Origin: Sthenelais limicola
Taxonomy: Eukaryota; Annelida; Polychaeta; Phyllodocida; Sigalionidae
Assembly (NCBI GenBank): GCA_942159475.1
Contig: OW804102.1
Location: 22,510,684-22,574,683 of the forward strand
Direction of reading: 5' to 3'
Length of the DNA stretch: 64,000 bases
This document shows, piece after piece, positions 34,700 through 46,503 of the stretch. Each line of letters starts with the position of its first letter. Within the stretch, counting starts at the first letter, position 1. The position numbers and the translations under genes are program-made. The notes under the pieces were generated by a model. That model saw only the letters and a list, made by a program, of their open reading frames with translations, was not told the origin of the DNA and made no database searches.

Positions 34700-34882
34700 T
34701 ACAATAGGCCCCTAGATTCGAATCCCATGAGCGTCATGCCAGAGCAATATTTCACCCCCAAGTGCGTTAGGCAACGCACGAAGACACCCGGGTAGGGCGC
34801 AATTGCGTTGTTTTTTCTCCTTTCCTTCACATTAATTAATGTAATTGGCCTCAAATGAAATAAAAATAATAAAAAAAAATGC
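34700..34882 (+). mobile_element. SINE-like element with B-box and A-rich tail
   Basis: TAGATTCGAATCCCATGAGC at about 34716 resembles a Pol III B box (GGTTCGANTCC). The body runs through GCGTTAGGCAACGCACGAAG and ACCCGGGTAGGGCGCAATTG and ends in AAATGAAATAAAAATAATAA followed by an A run (34857-34881). No A box is visible upstream, so the tRNA-like head is incomplete or diverged. Confidence 0.5.
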
Positions 34883-37624
34883 ACGCCAACTTGGTTCCCA
34901 AAGACCAGCCATGTCTTTGTAAGGAACTATAGCTAATGTAAAGGAACTAGCACATGTAAAGGAACTATAGCTAATAGAGTAGGGTACCCCATCCTGTTAG
35001 CGTATTTCCTCCCCCACCTTTATCCAACCAAACATATACGAAAGTATAGTCTTAAAAGGGCTCTACCACAACGAATCCCAGCGCCCTCCCAATTCTTAAT
35101 CTCATTCGGACGACCAAGCCATTTCTTGTTGCTCTTCTCTCATCTCAGAACACCCATACTCTCCAGTCTGAATAACTTCATCTGGCTGTTTATTCACTGC
35201 TATGACAAATGGATTTTATTACCGGGGTGTATAAGATTGGGAGAAGTCTATGAATATTTGCTAAGCGCCATGTCTGGGGTTACCAGAGGTGCTAGATAGA
35301 GGTGAGAAGGCGACAGAGAGATGGATGTACCTTTGATACAACTCTCATCCCAGTGTAGCCTTTTGAAATGACTCCCCGCCATAAAGAAGCTGGGAGAACC
35401 AAGAGGGGACCTGAATATAGGGACTGGGGATTTTGTAATGATTTTTTAGCCCAAAGCACAATTCGGTAATAAACATTTAACACCCTGTCTTAAAGTATTC
35501 TTTTCCGAAGGACTTTATACATTATACCAAGTATGGCTTTTAATTTTTTTGAATGTAGTAGGATCTTAAATGTATTTCCTCAGACTAACTGGCAGATATG
35601 AGTGACTGAGTGAGATTGGTTACGATGTTTATTAGATATACATGTAGGCCCCTGCAATGAGGGAATATGGGAATGGGAATGGGAATATATTCATTTGTGC
35701 AAGGATACGTGTGTTCTAGATTTCCTTATGATATAGAAGATAATGGGATATTTTAGTTTATTTCTAAAATTGTGTAAACCTTGGAAACTTTACAAGGTTT
35801 GGCATAATGAAAGAGGGGATGTACCGTATAGCTACTGTGAGATGAAGAGTGCGCTTTACCTGTAGTACGATAATACATGGTTCTTCTTCCCAACTCATAC
35901 ATGTACCTGCTTAATTTATTCAATCCAGAGTCTGAATATCCGATGCAGACATGCTGTATATTTACATAGACCTCAGTCTAGTTCGGCTGCAGATCCAGAC
36001 TTTACAATCTTTTCGCACCAGTCTAGACGGGTTAATATATGTATCAAAAGATGAGTTTATTGGCCAAGTTCTCCAGTTGTATGTCTGATTCCTTTCCGGC
36101 GTTACTTAGGCCAAAAAAAAATAGGTGTGTTTCCGATTTATCTGGCTGAAAACTAGGTTGGGGGGATGGTACCTTTCTTTTTTTTTCTTTTTTTTTTTTT
36201 ATAGTAAAACCACCTCCCAGGAACTGACAAAATGTCTATTTTATAACAACAGTAGTTTTCAAACTGTTTTTCCTGCTTTTATTAGTTTTTTTTTGTCAAA
36301 AAATCCAAAGAAATGAGGTATGTTAAAACAAAAATCAGGTATGGTCAAAAACAAATTTAGGTAGGGGAAGGTTTTTCTAGGTGTGTGTGTGTGGGGGGGG
36401 GGGGGTAAATATGCATGTTATTGCATATTGAGAGGCTAGATACACTAGTCCGAAAGTTATTTCAATTTTGTTTGCAATACTGAGGTTGTCTATTAAAGAT
36501 GTAACGTTCACATCGAGTGTACTGTCAGAGAAAAGGAAAATTATGAAAATTGCTTCTGTTATTAAAGGTGGGGATTCATGAGGTGTTTTGAGGTTGATTT
36601 ATTAGCTGTTATACATACATTTATAGTACATGCATCTAGGCAAAGACAATTATATTCCCGATTGCTGTTATCTGAAAATATTGTGAGATAATATGAATTT
36701 TTGCATGCCGTACCTAATAATGTTATTATGATTTAAGGGATTATGAAGAATTTTACACGATAGGAAATGTGTCAATCTGTTCTTAGCGGTATGGAAATGA
36801 AACTCTATTTTCGGAGTGTTTCATCCACTAGTATCCGTTCAATAATTGTTATAAATCTTATTTTCCAGAAGAAGGACTGGTTCACAGATAGACTCAGGTT
36901 TTCGGAGGTAAGTCGAATGTGTAATAATGTGCTAGTACTATCACACCACCCTCGCTGCAACTATGTAATTCCTGTAATCATTGAGAAATAAAGATTATAT
37001 GATTATAATAGTAAAGAAGGACTCCAATTTCTAGCAAATCCTTATAAAGCATTGAGTGCCTCCAAAGGTTTATATCCGAGTTACAACATTAATATAAATA
37101 AAGCATTGATATACTATACTTGAAGGAAAGTGATTCCTAGTGATTCCCAGTGGCACGCAGATATATATGCTGTGCCAAACTAAATAAAAGAAAGGTCTCC
37201 GTGACAAATGCTCCCTTTCACAATGGCTTAAATGTTTAAGACTTTCCCACAGGCAATACTATCCACTAGAAAGGCCAGACTGTCGGTAAAGCTAGAAATA
37301 AATAGCACTATTTGTTTTTTGTCTGCGCAAAGTTTCATTAGGTCTTTGCCAACAAGCGAAGGCTTGTTCAGAAAGATATGGGAGAAAGACCTCTTATTTC
37401 CTTAGAGACTCGCCACATTAGTCGGACGTGTTCACCAATGGGAAAATCAGTGGAAGAAAGCCTGCAATGGTTTGGCTCGCTTGGACAATGTGGCTTGAAT
37501 GTATTGCTATAGAGAGCAACAGCTTAAAACAAGTTGCTTACTGAGGTTTGACATTGGTCTTCCTTCATCGTATCATTCACTCGGGAGTGATATGGGAGTC
37601 TCCAGCCATATGAATACATATATG
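34883..37624. other. No gene; simple repeats only
   Basis: Three tandem GGGAAT units near 35666-35690, a T-rich run at 36175-36202, and a GTGTGTGTGT plus G-run at 36378-36405. No domain-like frame. Confidence 0.4.
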
Positions 37625-37780
37625 TGTTGTGTTACAGGACAGTAAGTTATGAATCGGCAAATTGATATCATTCAAAGTGTTTTATTTACAAGAACTCTAT
37701 GTATGACTGTTCTCATTCTTGGGTCGACTGGCCCTCTTGATCGTCTGAAAATGTGTACCAAATTTCAAGACTGTGTACTG
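37625..37780 (+). repeat. Diverged relative of repeat family F
   Basis: Has GTGTTGTGTTACAGGACAGT, AAATTGATATCATTCAAAGT, TTTACAAGAACTCTATGTAT and GACTGTTCTCATTCTTGGG. These parallel the start of the 928-bp unit (GTGATGTGTTACAG, ATTTTTCAAAGTGATTTATT, ATGTTCTCATTTTTGAGGGG). Confidence 0.6.
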
Positions 37781-39239
37781 AATAAATCTATGCATTTCAA
37801 AGGACATTTTTAGGAATATATTTCACTACTTTACTAATGATTGTCTGCACAGAAATATCGCTAACTATTTTAACAAACATAACGAAGATATATAAAGATA
37901 GAGACGTAGTTTTTAGACACAGTAAAGTTTAATATTGTTGAAATCTGCATAATCCCATCTGTTTAGATATGATGGTATCTCAAAATCCTTTTTCGCGACA
38001 TGAAATTCATTTTCCTGTAACACATCACAATATATGTGTTTTCTAGAAGAAACGCAGATGGCTGTTAGGAGGAGCGACATATTCACAGAATCAAACCTTA
38101 TGGTAATTCGCTTTTTCAATTTGACCAGGACACGTGTTAATTCCATTGCCTCTTGCAATTCCCAGTAGATCGCCTCGAATGGGGACATCTAAACTCTTAG
38201 AAAAATGTTGAGATATTTTTGTGAGGAAACGCCTAGGGGCCTTCTATCTTATTGCACTATTTGATGTATCACATCTTCCTGAAAGGTTTGATTGGAAAGG
38301 TCGGCCTGTCAGGTATATTTTAATTGGTTTTCACTGTTAGATGTATGACAATAGAGTAAAACTGAACAAGGATGTTGGACGTCTCTCAGATTCCTTACAT
38401 AGATCTCTCCTTTTCTTTTCTATGAATACTCGTCATAAATGGGAAGGAATGCTTTAATGGCACCACCCATTTTAAATGGCAGAGAATATGGTTGAGTCAT
38501 GATAGGGTGCTGCCCCCATACTCAAGTGGACAGAAAAGTAACTGAGTTTAATAATAATTGACCAATCACTACCCTGTATCTTCCAGTGACCTCATGGAAA
38601 CAATGACATGGGATTACGTCATCTTTGCACTCAAATAATTTGACTCCTACTGATTCAATATAATTCAACTTTTAATAATATAATCATATAGATGAATGCT
38701 ACGATCTGTGAGAATTCGGAAGATAAATTCAACTTGAAAGGGAGGAAAAAACACTTAAAAGAACACCCATAAAGAACGCCAAATACAGTTCTGTTTCTGA
38801 CAATATTCCAAGTCCATTTTGCAATAGCTGCTTTAAGAAGCAACACCAGCCACATTGGTCACGTTTTTACTGCGACTTCCTTCAACAAGTCCCTATTGAT
38901 TTTTCACTAGAAAGGCATTGGAGGACTCCTGTTCTGCCCAATATATTGCATCCTCAATCACGTCAGTCTTGTTAAAGCTTGCCAAGTCATATCTTCTGAA
39001 GATATACAAGCTTTGAGAAATAGATGTTTGCCCTCAAATACACTTATTAGATAGGTGTCTTCCAACATTGAAACCTGAATAGATGGTGAATGTTCCCACG
39101 CTACGATTCGTGGAAACAAAATGAATGGGATACTGTAGTTATTTTCCTGGGGTTATGGTGTTTGTTATCGATTGCTCCTATTTTTAGGTCTTCAGGGTCA
39201 GTCTAGCCTTCTCTAAAATAAATATTGATGCTCGAATAA
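37781..39239. other. No recognisable gene
   Basis: A minus-strand frame of 91 codons (37913-38188) resembles no known family and lies in sequence continuing from the family F relative. Nothing else recognised before the MITE that hosts the Harbinger element. Confidence 0.35.
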
Positions 39240-39330
39240 AGAGCCTAGTCCACTGAGCCGATTTTCGTGCCATTCTTACAGAGCTGCAAAAGAGTCCTCT
39301 GCGGTGCAAAATCGCACGAGAATCAGCTAA

Positions 39331-39352
39331 AAGCCCACACACACAGCCACGA
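39331..39352 (+). repeat. Harbinger left TIR
   Basis: AAGCCCACACACACAGCCAC then GA, identical to the reverse complement of 46957-46978. Similarity outside the CACGA motifs ends after this point. Confidence 0.93.
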
Positions 39353-39680
39353 ATTAAAATCTGCCACGAAATTGGGACTCACGATTACTCGTGAATCTAA
39401 TTTCAACCAATTCGTGGGTGTTATTTGTGTAAATCGTGGTTCAAATTTACGCGCACACATACACGATTTCAGACGTTTTTCTGATTTCGTGTCAAATTTT
39501 GTCGGCGTTGCGCACACTGCCACGAATTCGCAGCTAGTAGTCACCACGAATTTGGTTTCAATGCTTCCCACGATTTTTAAAAACGTCATGAGTAGTCGCT
39601 AGAGGGGGTAAAGAGCAGCTCTCGAATGAGCTAATAATTTTTGCCCTTTCTGTCGTTCGAACGCGCGGGCACTTCGTGGG
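39345..39680. promoter_or_regulatory. Left subterminal CACGA/TCGTG array
   Basis: About ten CACGA or TCGTG words, usually inside CCACGAATT or AATTCGTGGG, in about 250 bp (for example near 39348, 39364, 39380, 39411, 39435, 39463, 39486, 39520, 39543 and 39569). In Harbinger and other cut-and-paste elements such subterminal repeats are bound by the DNA-binding transposition protein; here the MADF protein is the likely binder, by inference. The region also precedes the nuclease start codon and may serve as its promoter. Confidence 0.65.
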
Positions 39681-39695
39681 CACTTCGACTTCAAG

Positions 39696-42269
39696 ATGGT
39701 GCACATGGCCAACAACGAACTCCTTGCTGCGCTCCATGCCCCAATGGCCGCCATTCTCTGTGTTGCGGTTGAATTCCTTGATGATGATGATGATGTGGAG
39801 AACGCCACACGAATTTGGATGAAGCCCTGGCTGAAGCGGCGCGATGAGGAGGATGGCCACAGTTTGGTACATCTGTACCAAGAGCTGTTCAATGTAAGTA
39901 CCTGTATGCCTATTGTACATCAATGGCTAGGGGTTATATGTTACTGTAAACGTATTACTGTCCACACAGTAGTATAGTTCAGCCTTCGTGATTGCACTTT
40001 CACGGTGTTAGATAAGTTGTTCATAAATAATTATGTCCATAATTATTACATAATTATGTCAAGACTATTATATTGTATTGATAAATAAATATTCCATAAT
40101 TTGTTTGTGTTAATTTAATATTAATTCATCCTGATGAAGGTCGAATGTTAGACCGAAACGTAGATCGAAGTATTAAACCTCCTTCAAATATAAACATCTG
40201 TGTCCCTTCGTGTTTTGACTTGTCTCAATCACTTAGGAATTTTAATACTAATTTAATCGGATGTGCTAGCATAATTTGTTTGACCCCAGTAACTTCTTCG
40301 TATATTATAATTTAATTTATATTTTATTGTTATATGTGATATTTGTATATTATTAGGATGGCGAAACCAACCTCCTAATGCGTACGCTTCGCATGCCGCC
40401 TACAGTGTTTGAGGAACTGTTAGATTTGGTCGGGCCGAGGATCACTAAACAGAACACGAATTGGAGAAAAGCCATCACTCCTGAAATTCGCCTCTGCCTC
40501 ACGTTACGCTTTCTGTGCTTAGGTAAATATGTCCACATACACCTGACTATTGGTATTATTCAACTTATATACGTCGGGCACACATTTTCCAAGTGTACCA
40601 TATTATTAATTTAACCGAGTGTGGCTTACAATAACAATATATGTCAAAGGATGTTTATTTCCTATCTTTGTTCTCCATTTGTTATACAAATAGCTAGGCT
40701 GGGTTTTTCTAATTGGTTGTTACTTAATGTTCCAATTTGGACTTAGTATGTACATCTTTATTTCATGTTTACAAAAAACTGGTATTTAGAATATTATATT
40801 ATAATCTTGGACCCTCCAGGAATAACTCATTGTGAGAGGATGGTGTCCACTTCTGGACAATATGATGTAGATTTTGACTCAGAATAATACTATATATATA
40901 TATATATATATAAATTTGACTAAATGTCATTATTTATTTATTTAGGTGACGGATTTGTGTCGCTGCACCAGCAGTTCCGGGTGGGGCTGACCACGACTGC
41001 GGGGATTGTCTATGAGACGTGTAGGGCCCTCTATGATGTCCTCCAACCACTGGTTATGAAGGTAAATTATACTTGCATTTGTTAGGTATTAAGTGTAGTA
41101 GTCACCCTTACTGGCGTGTCTGTAACATACAGTATATTTATGGAACCGCATGGAAGAGTACCTTAATTATGTCATTGAAAATGTTTTCATAGAAAAATAT
41201 ATAATATTTTCTGTCAGATCTTCACATATTTGTGGGCACAGGTTGGAAAACTAAATGGCCACGACAAGAAATCACCACTCAAGTCTATTACATACTATTT
41301 GTAATTACTTTTTCCCGAAATATGCGCTTCGATGTTTGCATGAACACAGACATTGGTGTAAGCCTTCTATTACATCCACATTGTTCAGCTTTCAGGGAAT
41401 ATAGATAGGGATATATTTGTTATTTGAAATGAATGTGCTTCTCTTTGCTGTAGGTGCCAAAGACCAAGCAAGGCTGGCTGCAAATCGCACAGCTCTATGA
41501 AGAACGTTGGAACATGCCCCACTGCATCGGTGCAGTTGATGGAAAGCATGTGCGAATCCGGAAACCGGTTGGGAGCGAGTCCCGCTTCCACAATTACAAG
41601 AATTTCTTCTCTATTGTATTGATGGCAGTGGTGGACGCCAATTACAGCTTCTTGTACATTGATGTTGGAGCCGAGGGTAGTGCATGCGATGGTGGGATAT
41701 GGGATTCTTGTGGCTTCAAGAGGAAGCTTGTTGCTCAACGTAATTCCATGTCCATTCCCCCCCCTGCCAACCATGCTGGACTGGATGATAAACTGAGTTA
41801 CTTCCTCGTCGGCGACGACGCGTTTCCGTTATCTACGAGACTGATGAAACCCTTCCCTGGCCAGGGACTGACAGGCAAGCAGAGAATATTTAACTACCGG
41901 TTGTCGCGAGCCCGCAGAATCGTGGAAAATGCCTTCGGCATCCTCTCTGCAAAGTTCGCTATATATAGCCGGGACTTGAGGATGAAACCTGAAAGGGCAG
42001 TCCATGTGGTGAAGGCCACGTGCGTGCTGCACAATTTCATGCGGTCTAGGTGTGGCCGTGAGTACATGGCGCCCAACATGGTCGACCATGAAGACAGTGA
42101 TCACGTACTGCATGCTGGTGGCTGGCGACAGGTGGCACAAGTTGATGGTCTGCAGAGGATGACTGGGAGGAACTCATATGCAGCGGCAAAACAAATGCGG
42201 AACAACCTGGCCGACTACTTCGTGCGCGCTGGGGCTGTCGACTGGCAGTACGATCAGGTGGCACTGTGA
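39696..42269 (+). CDS. Harbinger transposase/nuclease (HARBI1-like, DDE superfamily), 4 exons
   Basis: Exons 39696-39893, 40357-40522, 40946-41061 and 41454-42269. Introns are GT...AG and phases agree (0, 1, 0), giving about 431 aa without stops. The start is the ATG at 39696 (context AAGATGG); ATG at 39705 is an alternative. N-terminal helical region: FEELLDLVGPRI, RLCLTLRFLCLGDG, then QQFRVGLTTTAGIVYETCRA, as in HARBI1. The DDE_Tnp_4 domain fills exon 4: GAVDGKHVRI (Asp near 189), VGDDAFPL (Asp near 281), ARRIVENAFGI (Glu near 318), all three catalytic positions present. The protein cuts and joins transposon ends in the nucleus and normally needs the Myb/MADF partner to reach DNA. It is about 80 aa longer than typical HARBI1, mainly at the N-terminus, which has an acidic DDDDD run. 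Confidence 0.95.
39943..39972 (+). repeat. Fragment of the CTGTAAACG MITE end in nuclease intron 1
   Basis: TACTGTAAACGTATTACTGT then CCACACAGTA resembles the terminal repeat of the MITE at 49107-49321 (TACTGTAAACGTATT...). Only about 16 bp match closely, so this may be chance or a remnant. Confidence 0.35.
41132..41281 (+). repeat. Internal Harbinger direct repeat R1, copy 1 (nuclease intron 3)
   Basis: About 150 bp: TATATTTATGGAACCGCATG, TTAATTATGTCATTGAAAAT, CTTCACATATTTGTGGGCAC, GGCCACGACAAGAAATCACC. It recurs in the same orientation at 43496-43648 with scattered substitutions, so it predates the present copy. It could be an old insertion or a regulatory segment. Confidence 0.9.
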
Positions 42270-42591
42270 AATGTAGACTCTTTATTATTGCAGAGTTCAT
42301 ACCTGTAATATTTGTTGTACATAACGTAAAGCTATTGGGTAAAAATTTTTGCAAATTTTATTATGCTCACCTACATTTAGGTTTTGAATGCATTTGCCAA
42401 GAGCGTGCATCTTGCTTTGCCAGAAAATCTAAGTCATACTGTTTTAACTTGTTTTTATTGTATATTGTAAGGTACGCTATTGAAATGATCATTTATGAAA
42501 GTTCAATTTGTTTTTCATACGTTGTCAATGTAATGACCGACTGTGGACAAGAGTCCAGAACACGAGAAGTGAGTAGTTAGTAGTTATTATA

Positions 42592-42597
42592 AATAAA
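42592..42597 (+). terminator. Putative poly(A) signal of the nuclease gene
   Basis: AATAAA on plus, about 320 bp after the nuclease stop codon. It is the first such hexamer found downstream. A mirror signal for the opposite gene starts 34 bp later. Confidence 0.5.
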
Positions 42598-42630
42598 AGA
42601 CAGGTACTACTTTATCAACTGAAACAATTT

Positions 42631-42636
42631 TTTATT
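42631..42636 (-). terminator. Putative poly(A) signal of the MADF gene
   Basis: TTTATT on plus, that is AATAAA on minus, about 1.1 kb after the MADF stop. I saw no closer AATAAA on minus. A 3' UTR of that length would contain repeats R1 and R2. Inference from position only. Confidence 0.4.
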
Positions 42637-42659
42637 TATGTTACTCATCCAACAACGAT

Positions 42660-42760
42660 TTTCAGTTAACCTCAGTCGAACTAACACACTACAATAGGCC
42701 CCATGCTTTGCCACATGATGTAAGTCATTGAAATAAACAATGATATAGCACCTTACATTA
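42660..42760 (+). repeat. Internal Harbinger direct repeat R2, copy 1
   Basis: Has GTTAACCTCAGTCGAACTAA, CACTACAATAGGCCCCATGC, TTTGCCACATGATGTA and CAATGATATAGCACCTTA. It recurs at about 43052-43153 in the same orientation. It lies in the non-coding gap between the two convergent genes. Confidence 0.85.
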
Positions 42761-43051
42761 TAAAATACTGACAGGCGACGACAAAAAACTTCGTCTGATA
42801 AAAATGTTGTTATAAAAATATAGTCCTGTTTGATAAGTCCTCTTCAAATATATCCTGAGTCTATAACTAACTACTTATGAGTCTATAACAAACTAATACA
42901 ATGTAACTCGCCTTCAAAACCAGTACAGAACAAAACCGTTTGAAAAATAATCTCCAAAATCATCAGTAACGTATATATGGGTCACTCACACGTCTCAACA
43001 CTTATTTACTTGTCACATGAATTGTTTTGCTGCCTTTTTAATCAATGGTCG

Positions 43052-43153
43052 AACCTAAACCTCAGTCAACCGTACATAGTACAATAGGCCCCATGCTTTG
43101 ACACATACTGTACGCATTTGAACAAAACCACAATGATATAGCACCTTATAAGG
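43052..43153 (+). repeat. Internal Harbinger direct repeat R2, copy 2
   Basis: Has CTAAACCTCAGTCAACCGTA, GTACAATAGGCCCCATGCTT, TGACACATACTGTA and CACAATGATATAGCACCTTA. It is followed by a short triple of GGTTACA units (43154-43172). Confidence 0.85.
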
Positions 43154-43495
43154 TTACAGGTTACAGGTTACAGAACTACAACTAACTCATACAAAACGAA
43201 TACAGAACAAAACTGTTGGACAAATAATCTCCCTAACCAATGGACAATATCCGTTACCTATATAAATCTGTCTGCTGCCGCTTATTTTGCTGCCTTCTTA
43301 ATTTATTGCCCAACCGCAATGTAATTATACATCACACGTTCATTTATCTGACTTTAAGTGCTAGGTTGCCTCTTAAAAACTAAACACGGAAATGATTTAA
43401 CATTACATGATATGTTACTTAGTTTCTGAAATGTACTGCCTGTACTGAAATGTACAAGACGGACATGTCGACAACAAATTTAAAAAATGTACTAC

Positions 43496-43648
43496 AATAT
43501 ATTTATGGAACCGCATGGAGGAGTACATTAATTATGTCATTGACAAAGTTGTCATAGAAAACTATATAATTTTTTCAGTCACATCTTCACATATTTGTGG
43601 GCACAGGTTGGAAAACTGAATGGCCACGACAAGAAATCACCACTCGGA
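43496..43648 (+). repeat. Internal Harbinger direct repeat R1, copy 2
   Basis: Same order as 41132-41281: TATTTATGGAACCGCATGGA, TTAATTATGTCATTGACAAA, CTTCACATATTTGTGGGCAC, GGCCACGACAAGAAATCACC. It lies just past the 3' end of the MADF coding region. Confidence 0.9.
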
Positions 43649-43742
43649 CAAGTGTAACTTGCTGTGCTGCGTAACAGAACGTTCAGAGAACATGAAGTGG
43701 TTATTTGGCTCTAAATAAAATGTTTACTTCGGAATAAAATTT

Positions 43743-46503
43743 CTATTTCAACGGAGGCCACTCCCCTTCAATCGCATCCAGGGCAATACCGTCCGCATGC
43801 AATTTAAAGCGTGCCTGGACACGCTCTGGCATGCGGTCAATCTTTGCTGCAAACAATTCGGCCCACTTCATGTTCTCTGAACGTTCAGCAACATTAACTG
43901 TGGCATTCTGCGTGATTTTCTCAGCGACTTGGTGATAGTCTTTCGCCATATTTTGAAGTACAGAGGTCAGGGCGGATGATTTACTTTCGGGCTTACTCTC
44001 CACCACATTTTTTTTCTTATCACCTTCAGGTTTACCTTTTTTTGAGGTAGTATTGTCATCTTTGGAATTGGACCTTACAACTTTCGATTTACAGCCGAAA
44101 AAGCTTTCATCCGTGTCTGAGTCCATGTGTGTTATTCCGGTGGAGGTGGAGGCTATTGGCTCACGTACTGTAATTACTTGTGATCCTGGGGTGGAGCTTG
44201 AGCGCGAATTACTTCTGGAGATCTTTCCTTTCCGGTTAGGTGGTGACTCCAAGTCATCCCCAGGTTCATAGTCTAAATCGCCCTTGTCTCCCTGGTCCGA
44301 CTCATCGCCGCTCACGTGTATACTGCGGGCACGTTTCTTTCTTTCTTCTTGCAAAGTTACCAGCTCACGCGACGGGGGGTCACCCTTCTTCACTCGGTCA
44401 TGTTCATCTTCGTCCTCCGAAGGACTTTCCTCACCTCCACTCTGAAAATGTAAACATGGTTACATGATTATTACAATGTATGCTTCATGATATATTTCCA
44501 ATAATACTTATCCAACAGTCGTTTTTTAACAATTTTTCATACCAAAAGATGTTCAGGCAACCCACTGTCAAAGACAGCTATTCCATTGTTTCATTGTTAT
44601 AAGAGCGGCTAAAAATGTGAATTTTTAAATCGTGAGTGACTGTTTGGAAAACGCCAAAATTATAAAAGTTGCATTCAACTCACCGTATCTAAATTATCAT
44701 CCGTTTGATTTTGTTTTATGTGCTCCTCCAGAAACCGACATATTTGGTATATATGCCGATTTCGGTCGCTTATCTTCTTGTTCTTTTTTGGGTCACCAGC
44801 ACCTGAAACGTTGACCTGCCTCCTTATCCGACCATAGGTGGACCTGAGCGAGGTAATCTGTTTCCAGACTTGTTCCCCTACAAAGACAGTATGGAAATTG
44901 TGTGAGTTAGCAACATTAGAACATTGTGATGGTCTATGTGTAATTGGCAAAACAGATGAAAGAACATCCTTCTTCTTTCATAATACATTTCAAGTAGTTT
45001 AGGTTAGCACGTTGATAACATGGGTTGAGATAGGAAAAGACAAAACAAAAACATTAAAAAATACAAAAGGATGAATAATGAAATATAGGAAAGGAATTAT
45101 AGCAAAATGTCAAAAACACCTACTTGTCTTCTCTAACTCCACCGCTATTCTCCCCAAGGCACGCTCCTTCCAGGATCTGTCTTTATAATGGGGCGATCTT
45201 TTGTCGTACAAATTGGGCCATTCCTTCCATAAGTCACATAAAGTGACCTCTTGCTCCTCCGTCCACACCTTGGAGCGGGGTGAGTGGCTGGGACGCACAC
45301 TCTTCTTAACACGCTGTACCGTTGGTGTTTTCTTCAGTTCTTTGGCAGTAGAAACATCCAAACCTCTCTTTTTAGGACTACCTGTATCTTTGCATTGGTC
45401 CGTGTCTTTGGTTTTCTTTGGTTTCACCTTTTGTACTTGCTCCACCTCAGCCTCGTCGACTGACTCAACCTGCTCATTTTCCACAGACTCAACCTCAGAC
45501 TCTGGTACCGATTCAATCACCTCATCCTCGACTTTCTCTGGTACAAGTCGGCGTACCGTGCTTCTGCCTTTTCCCATCTTCCGTCCGGGGGTGGTTTGTT
45601 TTGTCGCAGTAATTTTCTTATCGTCATCGAGAACTTCTGCTCTTTCAGTCTCACTATCGGAGACACTGTATGCGTCCTCCAGGCTATCGGCTACGTACTC
45701 TTGATCTTCTGCTTTTTCTTCTTCTGGTTGATCTTCTGGTTTTTCCTTTTCCTCCCGACTCTTGGTGCGTGCATGTTTCTGTAACCGATTGCATTGAAAC
45801 ATTTAGAAACACAACAGACAGACAGAACACACAAATGGTTACAATATATTTGTCAGTAAAGTTTTATTGATAATCTTGAGTTCAATTCAATCTATTTAAT
45901 GAAATCGATAATAGTTAAAATGTTAGTGGATCAGTGACATGTAAACCATGTAATTACCTGTGGAGGTTCACATATGTCGGCTGTGTCGCCAACACCTGCA
46001 GTATTTACTTGTCTGTCCCTGTCTCTGTTGGTGGCCTTGAGAGGCACCCCTAGAGTACTGCCCCGCTTCGTCTTGTTGGTCGACGGACTGCTAACATTTT
46101 CCTTTTGGCCAGGCTTCTTGAGTTTACGCTTGGTAACCCTCGCCTAGGTAACAAATGAGACATTACACACATTACACACCACCGTAAGTATAGTACATGC
46201 CCACAGCATGTGAACTCGTGATCATCCACGAGCCGATAGCACATAAACAGGCTGGTTACGAAAGGATTCATAGCATAAGCGAATGTACCACACCAACGCG
46301 GCCATGACAGTTCTCGCACGAGGCCGAACTTTTGTGCTTAATTACTCAATATCGCATGGACAAACACCCCCAGAATTACGTATAGGTCATCCCCAATCTA
46401 CATTCATTACACATACAGTTATGACCTTATAATAAATTGTAGAACCATCAGTTAGACCTACCTTTGGCTCTGCGGGAACTTGGGCGCTCCTTGTTCGCGT
46501 CAT
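43743..46503 (-). CDS. Harbinger MADF/Myb-SANT-like DNA-binding protein, 5 exons
   Basis: Exons on minus: 46503-46462, 46143-45958, 45778-45124, 44877-44684 and 44441-43743. All introns are GT...AG and phases agree (0, 0, 1, 0), giving about 591 aa. It starts MTRTRSAQVP at the ATG at 46503. Order: basic stretch KRKLKKP (possible nuclear signal), long acidic/low-complexity region, then an MADF domain at about 248-330: WTEEQEVTLCDLWKEWPNLY, a YKDRSWKERALGRIA block, and across the exon 3/4 junction REQVWKQITSLRSTYGRIRR. A Ser/Lys-rich linker follows. The C-terminal AELFAAKIDRMPERVQARFK is somewhat BESS-like (protein-protein contact), which is tentative. In Harbinger elements this second protein binds the terminal DNA and imports or recruits the nuclease. 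It is convergent with the nuclease gene. Confidence 0.92.

Noticed and set aside
34492..34884. 130-codon minus-strand frame
   Set aside because: It spans repeat G and the SINE-like segment and has no domain resemblance.
40131..40162. Hammerhead-ribozyme-like core CTGATGA-hairpin-GAAAC in nuclease intron 1
   Set aside because: The core words and a short GGTC/GACC stem are present, but there is an extra A before the stem and no upstream strand with the cleavage-site UH pairing to ACGTAG. A full three-stem fold is not supported.
42266..42580. 104-codon frame after the nuclease stop
   Set aside because: It lies in the predicted 3' UTR of the nuclease gene and resembles no family.
45201..45704. 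167-codon open frame on plus
   Set aside because: It is antisense to exon 3 of the MADF gene. The minus frame has a recognisable domain and matching splice sites, while this one has only Ser/Thr-rich low complexity.
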